NCBI RefSeq assembly: GCF_001661495.1
Contig: NZ_BDDT01000010.1
Coordinates: forward strand, 62,001 to 126,000
Source: Pseudoalteromonas prydzensis
GTDB lineage: Bacteria; Pseudomonadota; Gammaproteobacteria; Enterobacterales; Alteromonadaceae
DNA: 64,000 bases
Direction: 5' to 3'
The position numbers and the translations under genes are program-made. Below, piece by piece: positions 48,335-58,270 of this stretch; within the stretch, counting starts at the first letter, position 1; each line of letters begins with the position of its first letter. The notes under the pieces are model-generated. The model saw only the letters and a list, made by a program, of their open reading frames with translations. It had not been told where the DNA came from and did not search any database.

Positions 48335-49270
48335 CTAATCTGCGAAGTATTCAACCAACTGCTTTTTGCTGATCACAAATACGCCAAATCCACCTTGCTC
48401 AAATTCAACCCATTCAAAAGGCGCATTTGGATAAAGGGCATCCATGTGTACCATAGAATTACCAACTTCGACAAATAACAAACCGTTATCAGTTAGATGA
48501 TCAGCCGCTTCACTCAAAATAGTACGGGTTACATCAAGACCATCATGGCCTGATGCTAAACCAAGCTCTGGCTCATGGTGGAACTCACGCGGTAAATCAG
48601 CCATGTCTTCGGCGTCTACATACGGAGGATTTGCCACGATCAGGTCATATTTTTGCCCGGGTACACCGCTGAATACGTCAGATTGAATAGGTAATACACG
48701 GTCACTTAACTGATAATCAGTGATATTGATATCAGCTACTTCGAGTGCTTCATAAGAAATATCAACAGCATCAACCTGCGCTTCTGCAAAAGTTTGTGCT
48801 AATGCAATGGCAATACAACCAGAGCCGGTACATAAGTCTAGAATACGAGTTACCGATTCAGGCTCAGCTAACCAAGGTGAAAAACGATTATGTATTAGCT
48901 CAGCAAAGGGTGAACGTGGGATCAATACGCGCTCATCGACATAAAATGGCATATTGGCAAACCATGCAATATTGGTTAAGTAAGGTACTGGCGTGAAATC
49001 GTTAATACGCTCTGCGATTAAGCCCGCAAGGCGATTCTTCTCAGTGCTAGTTAGCCTTGCATGCATTAATTCTTTTGGTGCATCAATGGGTAAGCTTAAC
49101 GCGGGCAGTAATAGACTTACCGCTTCATCCCATGCATTATCAGTACCGTGACCAAAGAAAATACCACTGCTGGCAAACTGGCTAGTTGTCCAACGAAGCC
49201 AATCGTGTAACGTTGACAGTTCTGCTACAGCTTCATCTAAGGTTGCTTCTTCTATTAATAATTCGCTCAT
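48335..49270 (-). CDS. prmB: 50S ribosomal protein L3 glutamine methyltransferase
   Basis: PrmB methylates a glutamine of ribosomal protein L3. The 311-residue protein has the SAM-binding LDLCTGSGCIAIALA and the NPPY motif (VANPPYVD) of glutamine N5-methyltransferases, with the N-terminal domain and the DERVLIPRSP segment that separate PrmB from PrmC/HemK by neighbourhood and length. Its place before aroC supports PrmB. Confidence 0.95.
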   Translation of the reverse strand: MSELLIEEATLDEAVAELSTLHDWLRWTTSQFASSGIFFGHGTDNAWDEAVSLLLPALSLPIDAPKELMHARLTSTEKNRLAGLIAERINDFTPVPYLTNIAWFANMPFYVDERVLIPRSPFAELIHNRFSPWLAEPESVTRILDLCTGSGCIAIALAQTFAEAQVDAVDISYEALEVADINITDYQLSDRVLPIQSDVFSGVPGQKYDLIVANPPYVDAEDMADLPREFHHEPELGLASGHDGLDVTRTILSEAADHLTDNGLLFVEVGNSMVHMDALYPNAPFEWVEFEQGGFGVFVISKKQLVEYFAD

Positions 49271-49417
49271 GTTCGTTATCTACCTGCTGCTTTAGAAAAT
49301 ATCAATTCAATCGAGGCGCAATTAAGGCCCCATGATTGCCCTATTGTAACGCTTTTTCACACAGTTTTTACTCTGTTTTATCTCGATTTTTAGCGTTTTT
49401 TTGTTTAGACTGCCGCT

Positions 49418-49975
49418 ATGAAAAAAGATCCTCTCTCAAACGCAGATATTAGCCCTGACGACATCGATATGTTTCGTCAAAGTATTAATGGTGCCCGTAT
49501 ATTTAAACAAGACACGCATCGCTTTGCTAATAAGCCTAAAATCTCACAAGCTAAGCTGTTTGCCCAGCAAAAAAAGCAACATCAGGCAGAATTTTTCTTT
49601 TCTGATGAATATGTGCCAGATATTGATACCAACGGTACGGTTAATTATGTGCGAGAAGGCGAAGATCGCTTTTTAGCAAAGCAATTACGCCGAGGTGACT
49701 TTATCCCTGATTTAACTCTTGATTTACATGGTTTAAATAAGGAATTGGCAAAAGATGAACTTGCTGGACTGATCCATGAATGCAAAAAAAAGCACTATTA
49801 CTGTGCCTGTGTAATACATGGTATTGGTGGTCATATCCTCAGACACAAAGTGCCGCAATATTTAGTACAGCATCCCGATGTTATTGCGATACACCAAGCG
49901 CCGCTTGAATACGGTGGTAAAGGTGCAGTACTTATTTTAATAAACTTACCACAAAGTGATGAATTTAGACGCTAA
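49418..49975 (+). CDS. smrB: Ribosome rescue endonuclease SmrB
   Basis: SmrB cuts mRNA at collided ribosomes so that trans-translation can rescue them. The 185-residue protein has the Smr domain at about residues 95-180, with DLTLDLHGL, CVIHGIGGHILR and HQAPLEYGGKGAVLI. The N-terminal extension (residues 1-80) binds ribosomes in E. coli. It is divergent from prmB, the same neighbour as in E. coli. Confidence 0.95.
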   Translation: MKKDPLSNADISPDDIDMFRQSINGARIFKQDTHRFANKPKISQAKLFAQQKKQHQAEFFFSDEYVPDIDTNGTVNYVREGEDRFLAKQLRRGDFIPDLTLDLHGLNKELAKDELAGLIHECKKKHYYCACVIHGIGGHILRHKVPQYLVQHPDVIAIHQAPLEYGGKGAVLILINLPQSDEFRR

Positions 49976-50011
49976 GCGTTAACGTTATCCCTATTTCAAG
50001 GCAACAGTGCA

Positions 50012-50935
50012 GTGCATATTTTCTCTATCATCTTCCCGCTGATTTTCATTGTTGCGCTTGGTTTTAGTTGTTGTAAATTAAAGTTTTTTCAGCAACAACA
50101 TATAGCTGGACTCAGTAAATTTACTTTTTACATTAGCCTACCGGCATTTTTGTTGTTAAATATGTCGCAAATCGATTTACAGCAAAGTATTAGTTTATCG
50201 GCCTTTCTGAGTTTTTATATTCCTGTACTGTGCATATTTGCCTTAGGTATTTTGGTTGACCGCTTTTATTTAGCGAAACAAAAGAACTATCAGCAACACA
50301 GTGTGTTTGGCTTAGCAGCAAGTTACTCAAACATGGTGTTGGTGGGCATTCCTATCATCATCGCCTCGCTTGGCAAAGAAATGATCGCCATCGCTTTTAT
50401 GATCATTACCTTTCATAGCACATTGCTGTTTGCACTCACATTTTTAATCGGTGCAAAAGGCAGCCAACATGCTTTTTCATGGTCAAATTTTGCGAAAAGT
50501 ATGGTACTGAATCCGATTGTGTTGAGCATCGGCTGCGGGTTAGCTTTAAATGTCTTAGGGATTAAATTATTTACCAATTTAGTCAATAGTTTAGAGCTAT
50601 TAGCAACCCCCGCTATTGCCTGCGCGTTATTTGTACTTGGTGCAAACCTGGCATTTTATAAAATTGCAGCAAACTGGCAACCAGCATTAGTAGCCTCGCT
50701 GTTAAAGATATTTTTGCTGCCAGCGTCTGTGCTGTTAATTGGTAGTTATGTATTTGCGTTAGAAACACAAATATTGACGGTATTGGTATTACTCAGCGCC
50801 TCTCCGGTAGGCGTAAACGCTTACCTTATTGCCTGCCAAGTAGGCCAACATCAAGTGACCCTTGCAAGCGCTGTGGTGTTATCTACGGTGCTGAGTGTAA
50901 TTAGTTTTACATTTTGGTTAGCAATACTGTTGTGA
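50012..50935 (+). CDS. AEC-family transporter
   Basis: The 307-residue protein has about ten helices with a break after five, the plan of the auxin-efflux-carrier (AEC) family; LASYSNMVLVGIPI-type and LASPVGVNAYLIA-type segments are present. Bacterial members carry dicarboxylates or amino acids, but the substrate here is unknown. The start is GTG 50012 with a weak AAGG site 10 nt upstream; no ATG near it would give a complete first helix. It follows smrB by 36 nt. Confidence 0.87.
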   Translation: MHIFSIIFPLIFIVALGFSCCKLKFFQQQHIAGLSKFTFYISLPAFLLLNMSQIDLQQSISLSAFLSFYIPVLCIFALGILVDRFYLAKQKNYQQHSVFGLAASYSNMVLVGIPIIIASLGKEMIAIAFMIITFHSTLLFALTFLIGAKGSQHAFSWSNFAKSMVLNPIVLSIGCGLALNVLGIKLFTNLVNSLELLATPAIACALFVLGANLAFYKIAANWQPALVASLLKIFLLPASVLLIGSYVFALETQILTVLVLLSASPVGVNAYLIACQVGQHQVTLASAVVLSTVLSVISFTFWLAILL

Positions 50936-50971
50936 TCTATTACCCGTTAAAGCGGTCGCTAGCATGCAATC

Positions 50972-51709
50972 TTACAAACCGCCAGCAACATCGATAAAGC
51001 TACCTGTTGTAAACGAAGCTTGCGCTGAGGCTAAGAAGTAAATGGCAGCGGCAACTTCTTCTGGTGTACCACCTCGCCCTAATGGTAAGTTCGATTTTAA
51101 TCTATCAACTCGCCCCGCTTCGCCGCCATCACGGTGCATATCGGTGTAAATTAATCCAGGCCGTACTGAGTTAACGCGAATACCTAACTTAGCCACTTCT
51201 TTAGCTAAGCCAATTGTTAAAGTATCCATTGCCCCTTTAGAGGCGGCGTAGTCGATATACTCATTCGGCGAGCCTGTTTTAGCAGCCCCCGATGAAACAT
51301 TCACGATACTGCCGCCACTGTGCATGCGCTTAATCGCTTCTCGCGCACATAAAAAAGCGCTCGTTACATTGGTTGTTAGCACTTCATTTATACGCGTGGC
51401 ATCCATCTCAAGCAATGGCATTTGCGGCTTTAAAATACCCGCATTATTTATAAGCACGTCTAATTTGCCAAATAACTCGTCTACTTTTGCAAATAAAGCC
51501 AACACTTGCGTTTCTTCAGACACATCAGCTTGCACTATTTCAGCTTTTACACCAAAACCGCGAACTTGCTCTGCTATTTTTTCTGCGCTGCGTTGATCCG
51601 CTTTATAATTAATGCACACATCATAGCCGTGTTTGGCAAATAACTTCGCCGTTGCTGCACCAATGCCTCGCCCGCCCCCAGTAATAAGGACCACAGGATT
51701 AGAATTCAT
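50972..51709 (-). CDS. SDR-family oxidoreductase
   Basis: The 245-residue classical short-chain dehydrogenase has the NAD(P) motif TGGGRGIG at residues 10-17, NNAG near 91, the catalytic Ser in VNVSSGA and Tyr-Lys in YAASKGA, and the PG...T region after it. The substrate is unknown. The ATG overlaps the stop of a small upstream ORF (ATGA), and AAGGAG stands 5 nt ahead, so its translation is probably coupled to that ORF. RidA is the first gene of the same unit. Confidence 0.93.
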   Translation of the reverse strand: MNSNPVVLITGGGRGIGAATAKLFAKHGYDVCINYKADQRSAEKIAEQVRGFGVKAEIVQADVSEETQVLALFAKVDELFGKLDVLINNAGILKPQMPLLEMDATRINEVLTTNVTSAFLCAREAIKRMHSGGSIVNVSSGAAKTGSPNEYIDYAASKGAMDTLTIGLAKEVAKLGIRVNSVRPGLIYTDMHRDGGEAGRVDRLKSNLPLGRGGTPEEVAAAIYFLASAQASFTTGSFIDVAGGL

Positions 51710-51846
51710 TCAGACTCCTTATAAATCAGCTTAAACTGCTCACACACCAAAGGCATTTCAGGATGACATTGATAACCACTGCCTTCGAGCTCTCGCTGAT
51801 AATAATCCCAATGCACACGCTGTCTATTACTTAACGGCTGCGACAA
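51706..51846 (-). CDS. Small ORF (46 codons) coupled to the SDR gene
   Basis: This frame lies between the RidA gene and the SDR gene. From TTG 51846 it encodes 46 residues with protein-like composition, including [18 protein letters not shown] and [15 protein letters not shown], with two cysteines. Its stop overlaps the SDR start codon (ATGA), and it overlaps the end of ridA by 20 nt. GTG at 51816 is another possible start (36 residues). No Shine-Dalgarno is clear for either, so start choice is open. I do not recognise the family; the tight packing on both sides is the main evidence that it is translated. Confidence 0.6.
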   Translation of the reverse strand: MSQPLSNRQRVHWDYYQRELEGSGYQCHPEMPLVCEQFKLIYKESE

Positions 51847-52177
51847 CGGAAATCTCAACTAATAAGGCATCGCGTGCCATTTTAGCTTCAACACAGGCGC
51901 GTGCTGGTGCATGCCCCTCAGGTACCCAGGCATCCCATACCGCATTCATATCAGCAAAATATTCCATGCTTTTTACGTAAATAGTGGCACTGAGCATATG
52001 CTCTTTAGAACTACCCGCTTCGGTAAGTAATAGCTCGACTTTATCAAGCATAGTTTGCGTTTGTTCGGTGATGTTTTTTTCTGCGTCAGCACACACTTGG
52101 CCGCATAAATACACGGTGCCATTGTGCTTAACGATACGGCTCATTCGCGCACCTGTTTGCAGGCGTTCAATTGTCAT
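51827..52177 (-). CDS. RidA-family deaminase-like protein
   Basis: RidA-type proteins hydrolyse reactive enamine/imine intermediates from PLP enzymes; relatives have other roles. The 116-residue protein has VYLCGQV, the [15 protein letters not shown] segment and the end [21 protein letters not shown] with the conserved Arg and Glu. I chose ATG 52177 over the TTG at 52189. It opens the unit ridA-small ORF-SDR. Confidence 0.88.
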   Translation of the reverse strand: MTIERLQTGARMSRIVKHNGTVYLCGQVCADAEKNITEQTQTMLDKVELLLTEAGSSKEHMLSATIYVKSMEYFADMNAVWDAWVPEGHAPARACVEAKMARDALLVEISVVAAVK

Positions 52178-52247
52178 AGTAAGTCTCAACTAAATTAATG
52201 TGGCGCTAATTTAGCAAATTTAAAAATCAACGCAAGGTTGGACAGTA

Positions 52248-52724
52248 CTAAACTTCAACGTTATTAGGTGCATGAATACTGAGGTATTGGCTTTTTTGAT
52301 TGTTTTCGTCGTAACTTATCACCGCAACGGCGCCAGTATTAAAGATAGGCATATTTCCGGCACTTAGTTGATCAACTAAATAACTCACAATTGGCATATG
52401 TGCCACCACTAACCAAGTATCACATTCAGGGTGCATGGCTATTAGGGTTTCTAAATAGTCCCCGGCAATTTGTGGATTGCCTTCTGGTACTATGTCCGCG
52501 CAGGTTTCTTCAAATAGAAATGCATTGTGCTTTTTTACACCCGCAGCCGTTTGTTGAGCACGAATGTAAGGACTCACTAACAAAGCGCTTGGTGCATGGC
52601 TTGCTTGCAACCATAAACCCATTTTTTCAGCCTGTTGCTGGCCAACCGAGGTCAAATTTCTACTTGCATCGTCAGCTTGCATTGGAGTCGCTTCGCCGTG
52701 GCGCATTATTAGGATTGTTTTCAT
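52248..52724 (-). CDS. sixA: Phosphohistidine phosphatase SixA
   Basis: SixA removes phosphate from histidine, in E. coli from the nitrogen phosphotransferase protein NPr and from ArcB. The 158-residue protein has the RHG motif (LIMRHGEATPM, H9) and the second histidine in VAHMPIVS. Its length and the single-domain layout match SixA; it is transcribed alone. Confidence 0.93.
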   Translation of the reverse strand: MKTILIMRHGEATPMQADDASRNLTSVGQQQAEKMGLWLQASHAPSALLVSPYIRAQQTAAGVKKHNAFLFEETCADIVPEGNPQIAGDYLETLIAMHPECDTWLVVAHMPIVSYLVDQLSAGNMPIFNTGAVAVISYDENNQKSQYLSIHAPNNVEV

Positions 52725-52905
52725 AAAAAATCAACCAATTAAAGAATATAAAACAGTAGCCAGTTTGCCTATTTGTCCGCTATATTAATACAACGTCATA
52801 CATTTTCGCTTATGATATTCAGGTAGAAATCGCTAAGCAATTTAACCGCAGCCCTGAAGCTATCATTGTTGTTAACGAGTAAACTTAACGTTTCAGGAGC
52901 ATCAT

Positions 52906-55626
52906 TTGAATATCAGCCGCAATGATAACAGAACCTACCGTGCCCTTACACTGGACAATGGTCTAAAAGTACTGTTAGTGCAAGATAAAGATTCAACTAA
53001 AGCCGCCGCATCGATGGCTGTCAATGCCGGACACTTTGACGATCCGCTTGACAGGCAAGGGCTAGCGCACTTTTTAGAGCACATGCTCTTTTTAGGAACA
53101 GATCAGTTTCCTGAATCGGGTGGCTTTGGCAATTTTGTTTCCCAAGCAGGCGGTAATACCAATGCGTGGACAGGCACTGAACACACCTGTTATTTCTTTG
53201 ATATTAACAATCAAGAATTTAAGCAGGCACTAAAGCAATTCAGTCGCTTTTTCATTGCTCCTTTGCTCAGCCCTGCCGAAACAGAAAAAGAACGAAATGC
53301 CATTGATGCGGAATTTAAATTAAAAATAAAAGATGATGGCCGCCGGATTTACCAAGCGCATAAAGAAACTGTTAACCCAGCCCACCCTTTTGCAAAATTC
53401 TCCGTGGGCAATCAGCAAACTTTGGCCGATCGTGATGGCTGTGTGAGCAAAGAGTTACGTCGCTTTTTTGACGAGCATTATCAAGCACAGTGGATGAGCT
53501 TAGTGATCTGCTCCGACGCAGCCATAGACACGATGGCACAATGGGTCTACACCCTGTTTAGCGACATTAAAGGTCAACCACAAGCAAAGCCCGTTATTGC
53601 CGCATCGCTATATCGTTCACAAGATCTTTGTAAAGTGCTGCATATAGAGCCACATAAGCACATGCAAAAACTCATTGTTAGTTTTGCAATGCCAAATATT
53701 GATGAGTTCTATCGCCATAAAACAGTGAGTTTTATTGCCCACTTATTAGGTTACGAAGGGCAAGGCTCGCTGTATTCTATTTTAAAAGCGCAAGGATGGA
53801 TCAATGCCCTCTCTGCGGGTGGTGGCATTAACGGCAGTAACTTTAAAGATTTTAATATCAGCATGGCATTGACCGACGAAGGCATTGAATATTATGAAGA
53901 CATTGTAGAAATGGTGTTTGAGTATATTTGTTTAATTAATCAAAACATCGATAAGTTGCCACGCTTATATCAAGATAAAAAAAATCTGTTGCAAATTGCC
54001 TTTGATAACCAAGAAAAAGCACGATTGATCGATTGGGTTAGTAACCTAAGTATTAATATGCAGCACTATGATGAAGCCAATTATGTGCAAGGTGACTACC
54101 TGATGGATGGCTTTAATCAAACCGCGCACCAAACCGCAATGCAATGGTTAACCCCACATAATATGCGCTTAGTGTTGATCCACCCAGACGTTGAGCCTGA
54201 GCATACCACTCAGTGGTACCATACACCTTATCGGATCGAAAGCATTTCGAGCTGCTGGCTTGAAGCATTATGTGAAATTAATACCCCATTACCGGAAATG
54301 CTGCTGCCCACTGCCAACCCTTATTTGAGTAAAGAAGTGTCGCTGTATGATGTTGAGCAACCGCAGTCACAGCCACGACTGTTAGTAAAAGAGCCGGGCT
54401 TTGATTTTTGGTTCAAGCAAGACAACACTTTTCGAGTTGCCAAAGGTCATTTTTATTTAGCAATGGACTCAGATTTTGCCGTTAAAGATATTAAACATAT
54501 GGCACTGACGCGGTTATTTGCCGATTTATTTATGGACAGTGTCGCAGAGCAGTTTTACCCAGCAGAATTAGCCGGTTTAAGTTACCATTTAACGTCACAT
54601 CAAGGTGGCTTAACTTTACACACTGCGGGGCTTTCATCAAGCCAGTTAGAATTAGTTAATGAGTTGCTTGAAGCTTTATTTAATGTCGATATTTGCGCCA
54701 AACGGTTTGCTGAGTATAAAAAACAGTTAGTCCGTCATTGGCGTAACAGTAATCAAAATAAACCCGTTGGCGAATTATTTAGTGTGCTTGGTGCAAAAAT
54801 AATGCCCTGGAATCCAGAACCAGAACAACTTGCTGTTGCACTTAAAGATACTAGTTTTCATCAATTTAATTGTTTTCGTCGTGAATTTTTTAATGCCTTG
54901 CATGTGGAATCATTTTTACATGGTAATTGGCGCGAAAGTGATGCAATAGAGTTTCAAAAGAAAGTGGCTCACCATTTAGCCAAATCAGCCACTATCGAAG
55001 ATTTGACGCGACCATTGTTTGAAATTGACCAAATTACTCGCTCACAACTAAGCCTTAATTGTAACGATTATGCGATGGTGATTTATTATCAAGCACAAAC
55101 CGATGACGTTATTGAAAAAGTTAAAATGATGGCGCTCAATCACCTTATTAATCAAGACTACTTTAACGAGTTACGAACCAAACAACAGTTAGGCTATTTA
55201 GTGGGTGCCGGTTATGCACCTTTTAACACCCGCGCTGGGATTGCGTTTTATGTGCAATCACCAAATTATTCAGCAACCGCGCTACTTGAACGTCACAATG
55301 CATTTATTGAACACTATCTTGGCTCATTACAACAACTCGACGAAGACCAATGGCAGCAACAAAAGCATGGTTTAATCACTCATATTGCCGAAAAAGATAA
55401 AAATTTACGGCTGCGTTCACAACGCTTATGGCTTGCAATTGGTAATCAAGATCATCATTTTCATATGCAACAAAAACTGCTAGCGGCACTAGAGGATCTC
55501 AGTTTAGAGCAAATAATCGCCTATATTCGCCAGACTTTTTCTGAAGAAAGGCCAAGATATGAGCTAACGAGCGAGCCGAAAACAACTAAGTCAAAGAAAA
55601 CAATGCTTTCTTCGCAATCTCTTTGA
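52906..55626 (+). CDS. M16 insulinase/pitrilysin-family zinc protease
   Basis: The 906-residue protein is a pitrilysin-type peptidase with the inverted zinc motif HxxEH (H55, E58, H59 in AHFLEHMLFLGT) and the third-ligand region NAIDAEFK; four M16 half-domains fit the length, and RTKQQLGYLVGAGY is the C-terminal signature. It resembles E. coli PtrA but lacks a signal peptide, so it should be cytoplasmic. The start is TTG 52906, supported by AGGAG six nt upstream and by an N-terminus that fits the family. A GGDEF-EAL gene follows 52 nt later. Confidence 0.9.
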   Translation: MNISRNDNRTYRALTLDNGLKVLLVQDKDSTKAAASMAVNAGHFDDPLDRQGLAHFLEHMLFLGTDQFPESGGFGNFVSQAGGNTNAWTGTEHTCYFFDINNQEFKQALKQFSRFFIAPLLSPAETEKERNAIDAEFKLKIKDDGRRIYQAHKETVNPAHPFAKFSVGNQQTLADRDGCVSKELRRFFDEHYQAQWMSLVICSDAAIDTMAQWVYTLFSDIKGQPQAKPVIAASLYRSQDLCKVLHIEPHKHMQKLIVSFAMPNIDEFYRHKTVSFIAHLLGYEGQGSLYSILKAQGWINALSAGGGINGSNFKDFNISMALTDEGIEYYEDIVEMVFEYICLINQNIDKLPRLYQDKKNLLQIAFDNQEKARLIDWVSNLSINMQHYDEANYVQGDYLMDGFNQTAHQTAMQWLTPHNMRLVLIHPDVEPEHTTQWYHTPYRIESISSCWLEALCEINTPLPEMLLPTANPYLSKEVSLYDVEQPQSQPRLLVKEPGFDFWFKQDNTFRVAKGHFYLAMDSDFAVKDIKHMALTRLFADLFMDSVAEQFYPAELAGLSYHLTSHQGGLTLHTAGLSSSQLELVNELLEALFNVDICAKRFAEYKKQLVRHWRNSNQNKPVGELFSVLGAKIMPWNPEPEQLAVALKDTSFHQFNCFRREFFNALHVESFLHGNWRESDAIEFQKKVAHHLAKSATIEDLTRPLFEIDQITRSQLSLNCNDYAMVIYYQAQTDDVIEKVKMMALNHLINQDYFNELRTKQQLGYLVGAGYAPFNTRAGIAFYVQSPNYSATALLERHNAFIEHYLGSLQQLDEDQWQQQKHGLITHIAEKDKNLRLRSQRLWLAIGNQDHHFHMQQKLLAALEDLSLEQIIAYIRQTFSEERPRYELTSEPKTTKSKKTMLSSQSL

Positions 55627-55678
55627 CACAACCGCGCGCTTCAATTAGATTATCAGGTGCAAAAAACAGAAGTGCATA

Positions 55679-57916
55679 ATGATAATAAAAAAAATAATAA
55701 CTAACACATTCATATTCGTCATATTGTTGCTGTGCTCTAGCCCATTTGGTTATAGCGAGCAGCTGGTCGATCTAGAAACCTTAATGGTGTATTTACCCAG
55801 TGCCTTCGTTGCACTGGTATTGCCGTACCTGTTATTCATAATTCATAAATTACGTCGCTCACGACAGCAATTAAGTATTTCTGAACGACGCTTAAAAAGT
55901 ACAGTTGAAGGCAGCGGTGATACCCTTTGGGATTGGAATATAAAAACTGGTGAAGTACTGCGCATTAACGATAAATATAGGATGGATAAAAATACCATCA
56001 TTGACGTCCCCCCAAACAAAGCACTGATCCACCCAAATGATATCGCCCATGTAGAGCTGCTCTTAAAGCAACACTTTGCAGAGCAAACCGCGTTCTTTGA
56101 AGCCAGCTATAGAATAAAAGACAGTTTTGACCGCTGGCATTGGGTGCTCGACAGAGGCAAAATAATTGAAAAAGACACCAATTTAAACCCGCTACGAATG
56201 ACCGGCACAGTGCGTGATATCAGCCAATTAAAGTCAACCGAAGCACGACTTAACCTCTTTGCTAAATGCGTTGAATCACTCACTGATGCGTTGGCTATTT
56301 ATGATAAAAACTTTAATCTAGTTGACCTTAACCCCAGTTTTTTGACCCAGTTTGGCGGTAACCGCGATAATTATTTAAATAAACCATTTACCCTACCCGG
56401 CTACGAACAAAGCTATATTGATGATATTAAAGACACTGTGCGTGCTACTGAGCACTGGCAGCAAGAAGTAAAATTACGTAACAGTGAGCGTAAATTACTA
56501 CCGATTGAAATTTCAATTGATGAAATTAAAAACGAGCATAATCAAATTTGTAATTATGTAATTGTTTTTTCTGATTTAACCGAGCGGAAAAAAGCCGAGT
56601 CGCAGCTGCATAACTTATCAAATCGAGACCGTACTACTGGCCTGCCAAACCGCAATCTATTTTTTACCGACTTAAAAAAGCTGGCAAAAAAAGACAACCA
56701 TCATGCGTTACTGGTGTTTGATTTAGATAACTTTAAAAAAATTAATGACTCTTTAGGCCATCAACTGGGCGACAGTTTACTTGCCAAACTGGCAATGCGG
56801 CTAAATAAACTGACCCGTGAAAAAGATGTATTTTACCGTTTAGGCGGCGATGAATTTGCACTGGTAATGTCCGGCACTAACGATATTCATACCATCACCC
56901 GCATGGCAAAACAGTTTTTAGCCGCCATTGCCACACCATTCAAAATGGCTGGCCATGAATTGGTGATCACCTCCAGTGTGGGTATTGTGCTATTTCCTGA
57001 AGACGGCAATACCCCCGAATTGCTGCTTAAAAATGCCGACACGGCGATGTACCATGCGAAAAAGAAAGGCAACAGTTACTTATTCTTTAACGACACCATG
57101 AACCGCCAAGCTGTTAAACGTTTACAGATTGAAAACCTGATGCGCTTTGGTTTAAAGGAAGATCATTTTGAAGTGTACTATCAACCGAAAATGAATATTC
57201 GCACGGGTAAATTTACCGGTATGGAAGCCTTAGTCCGTTTTATTACCCCGAAAAAAGGCATTATCAGCCCTGGCGTGTTTATTCCTATCGCTGAAGAAAC
57301 CGGGCAAATTATTGAAATTGGTGAAGTGGTATTACATAAAGCCTGTCGCGACGTTAAAGCTTGGCTAGACGAAGGTTTATTCAATGGCCGTGTTGCGGTG
57401 AACTTATCAGCTAAACAATTTAGCCTACCGGATTTAACCACCCGCATTGATGTGATTTTGCAAAACCATGCCTTACCATCGTACTTTTTAGAGCTTGAAA
57501 TTACCGAAGGAACAGTAATGGACGATCCACAAGATGCGATTGCCATTATGCGCTCCCTCAGTGCCCGCGGTATTCATTTAGCGATGGATGACTTTGGTAC
57601 TGGCTACTCTTCACTGGCGTATTTAAAGCAATTTCCACTGAATACCTTAAAAGTTGATAAAGCATTTATCGATGATATGCACAGCGAGCGCGGCCGTAAT
57701 ATGGTGGATTCTATCGTCACTATCGCCCATAACTTAGATTTGCATGTTGTGGCTGAAGGGGTCGAACAGGCGGATCAAATTGCGATTTTAAAAGAACTTA
57801 ACTGTGAAACGATGCAAGGCTACTATTATTCAAAACCGCTTTCTCGTGCTGAATTTACTGAATTTTTAAAGAAGCAGCAAAACCAAGCTGCACTGAGTTT
57901 AGTGCACCAAGCATAA
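55679..57916 (+). CDS. Membrane-bound PAS-PAS-GGDEF-EAL cyclic-di-GMP protein
   Basis: The 745-residue protein has a signal or first helix (about 5-25), a second helix (about 38-58), two PAS domains (about 75-190 and 200-305), a GGDEF domain with intact GGDEF at 389-393 and an EAL domain with intact EAL at 516-518. The further EAL catalytic set is visible: NLSAKQF, EITEGTVM, DDFGTGYSSL, LKVDKAFI, VVAEGVEQ and MQGYYYSKPL. Both domains therefore look active, and the net effect on cyclic di-GMP cannot be told from sequence. Confidence 0.93.
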   Translation: MIIKKIITNTFIFVILLLCSSPFGYSEQLVDLETLMVYLPSAFVALVLPYLLFIIHKLRRSRQQLSISERRLKSTVEGSGDTLWDWNIKTGEVLRINDKYRMDKNTIIDVPPNKALIHPNDIAHVELLLKQHFAEQTAFFEASYRIKDSFDRWHWVLDRGKIIEKDTNLNPLRMTGTVRDISQLKSTEARLNLFAKCVESLTDALAIYDKNFNLVDLNPSFLTQFGGNRDNYLNKPFTLPGYEQSYIDDIKDTVRATEHWQQEVKLRNSERKLLPIEISIDEIKNEHNQICNYVIVFSDLTERKKAESQLHNLSNRDRTTGLPNRNLFFTDLKKLAKKDNHHALLVFDLDNFKKINDSLGHQLGDSLLAKLAMRLNKLTREKDVFYRLGGDEFALVMSGTNDIHTITRMAKQFLAAIATPFKMAGHELVITSSVGIVLFPEDGNTPELLLKNADTAMYHAKKKGNSYLFFNDTMNRQAVKRLQIENLMRFGLKEDHFEVYYQPKMNIRTGKFTGMEALVRFITPKKGIISPGVFIPIAEETGQIIEIGEVVLHKACRDVKAWLDEGLFNGRVAVNLSAKQFSLPDLTTRIDVILQNHALPSYFLELEITEGTVMDDPQDAIAIMRSLSARGIHLAMDDFGTGYSSLAYLKQFPLNTLKVDKAFIDDMHSERGRNMVDSIVTIAHNLDLHVVAEGVEQADQIAILKELNCETMQGYYYSKPLSRAEFTEFLKKQQNQAALSLVHQA

Positions 57917-57927
57917 CGCGCTTCCAT

Positions 57928-58173
57928 TTAAGGTCGCCAAACACATGCTTGTATACCCACACAACGCAGCAATGCCCGACGATAATGTAAATTAAACAAA
58001 CACCATGCAATTGGGCCCAACAACCCGCCAAGCACCACCCAGCGCTTAACTGGCATGCCTTTTTTGATCGCCTGTGAATACATAACAACAATAGATACTA
58101 CACTGAGTAAAAAGTACAAAAGCAGCCTCGTTTGTTCTGTTTTAAAAATAAGCGCGCAGTGTAGCCAAAGCAT
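57928..58173 (-). CDS. Small membrane protein of unknown function
   Basis: The protein is about 81 residues from ATG 58173; an upstream ATG at 58239 would put its start within the efpL terminator, so I prefer the shorter form, though neither has a good ribosome binding site. Two hydrophobic segments flank a basic turn (SQAIKKGMPVKRW), and the second contains the run LGGLLGPIAWCLFNLHYRRALLR. The segment LGPxxWxLFxxHYRRALL looks like one shared by small membrane proteins in related bacteria, from memory. No function is known. Confidence 0.5.
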   Translation of the reverse strand: MLWLHCALIFKTEQTRLLLYFLLSVVSIVVMYSQAIKKGMPVKRWVVLGGLLGPIAWCLFNLHYRRALLRCVGIQACVWRP

Positions 58174-58230
58174 GCACTGATTTAAAGTACTACGGACAAA
58201 TAAGGAGCATAAATCATAGTCATATAAAAA

Positions 58231-58248
58231 AACCGACAATTGTCGGTT
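58231..58248 (-). terminator. Terminator of efpL
   Basis: A perfect 18-nt palindrome (AACCGACAA and complement) is flanked by A/T runs on both sides, 23 nt after the efpL stop. Confidence 0.85.
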
Positions 58249-58270
58249 TTTTCAATGCACAGGCGTACTT

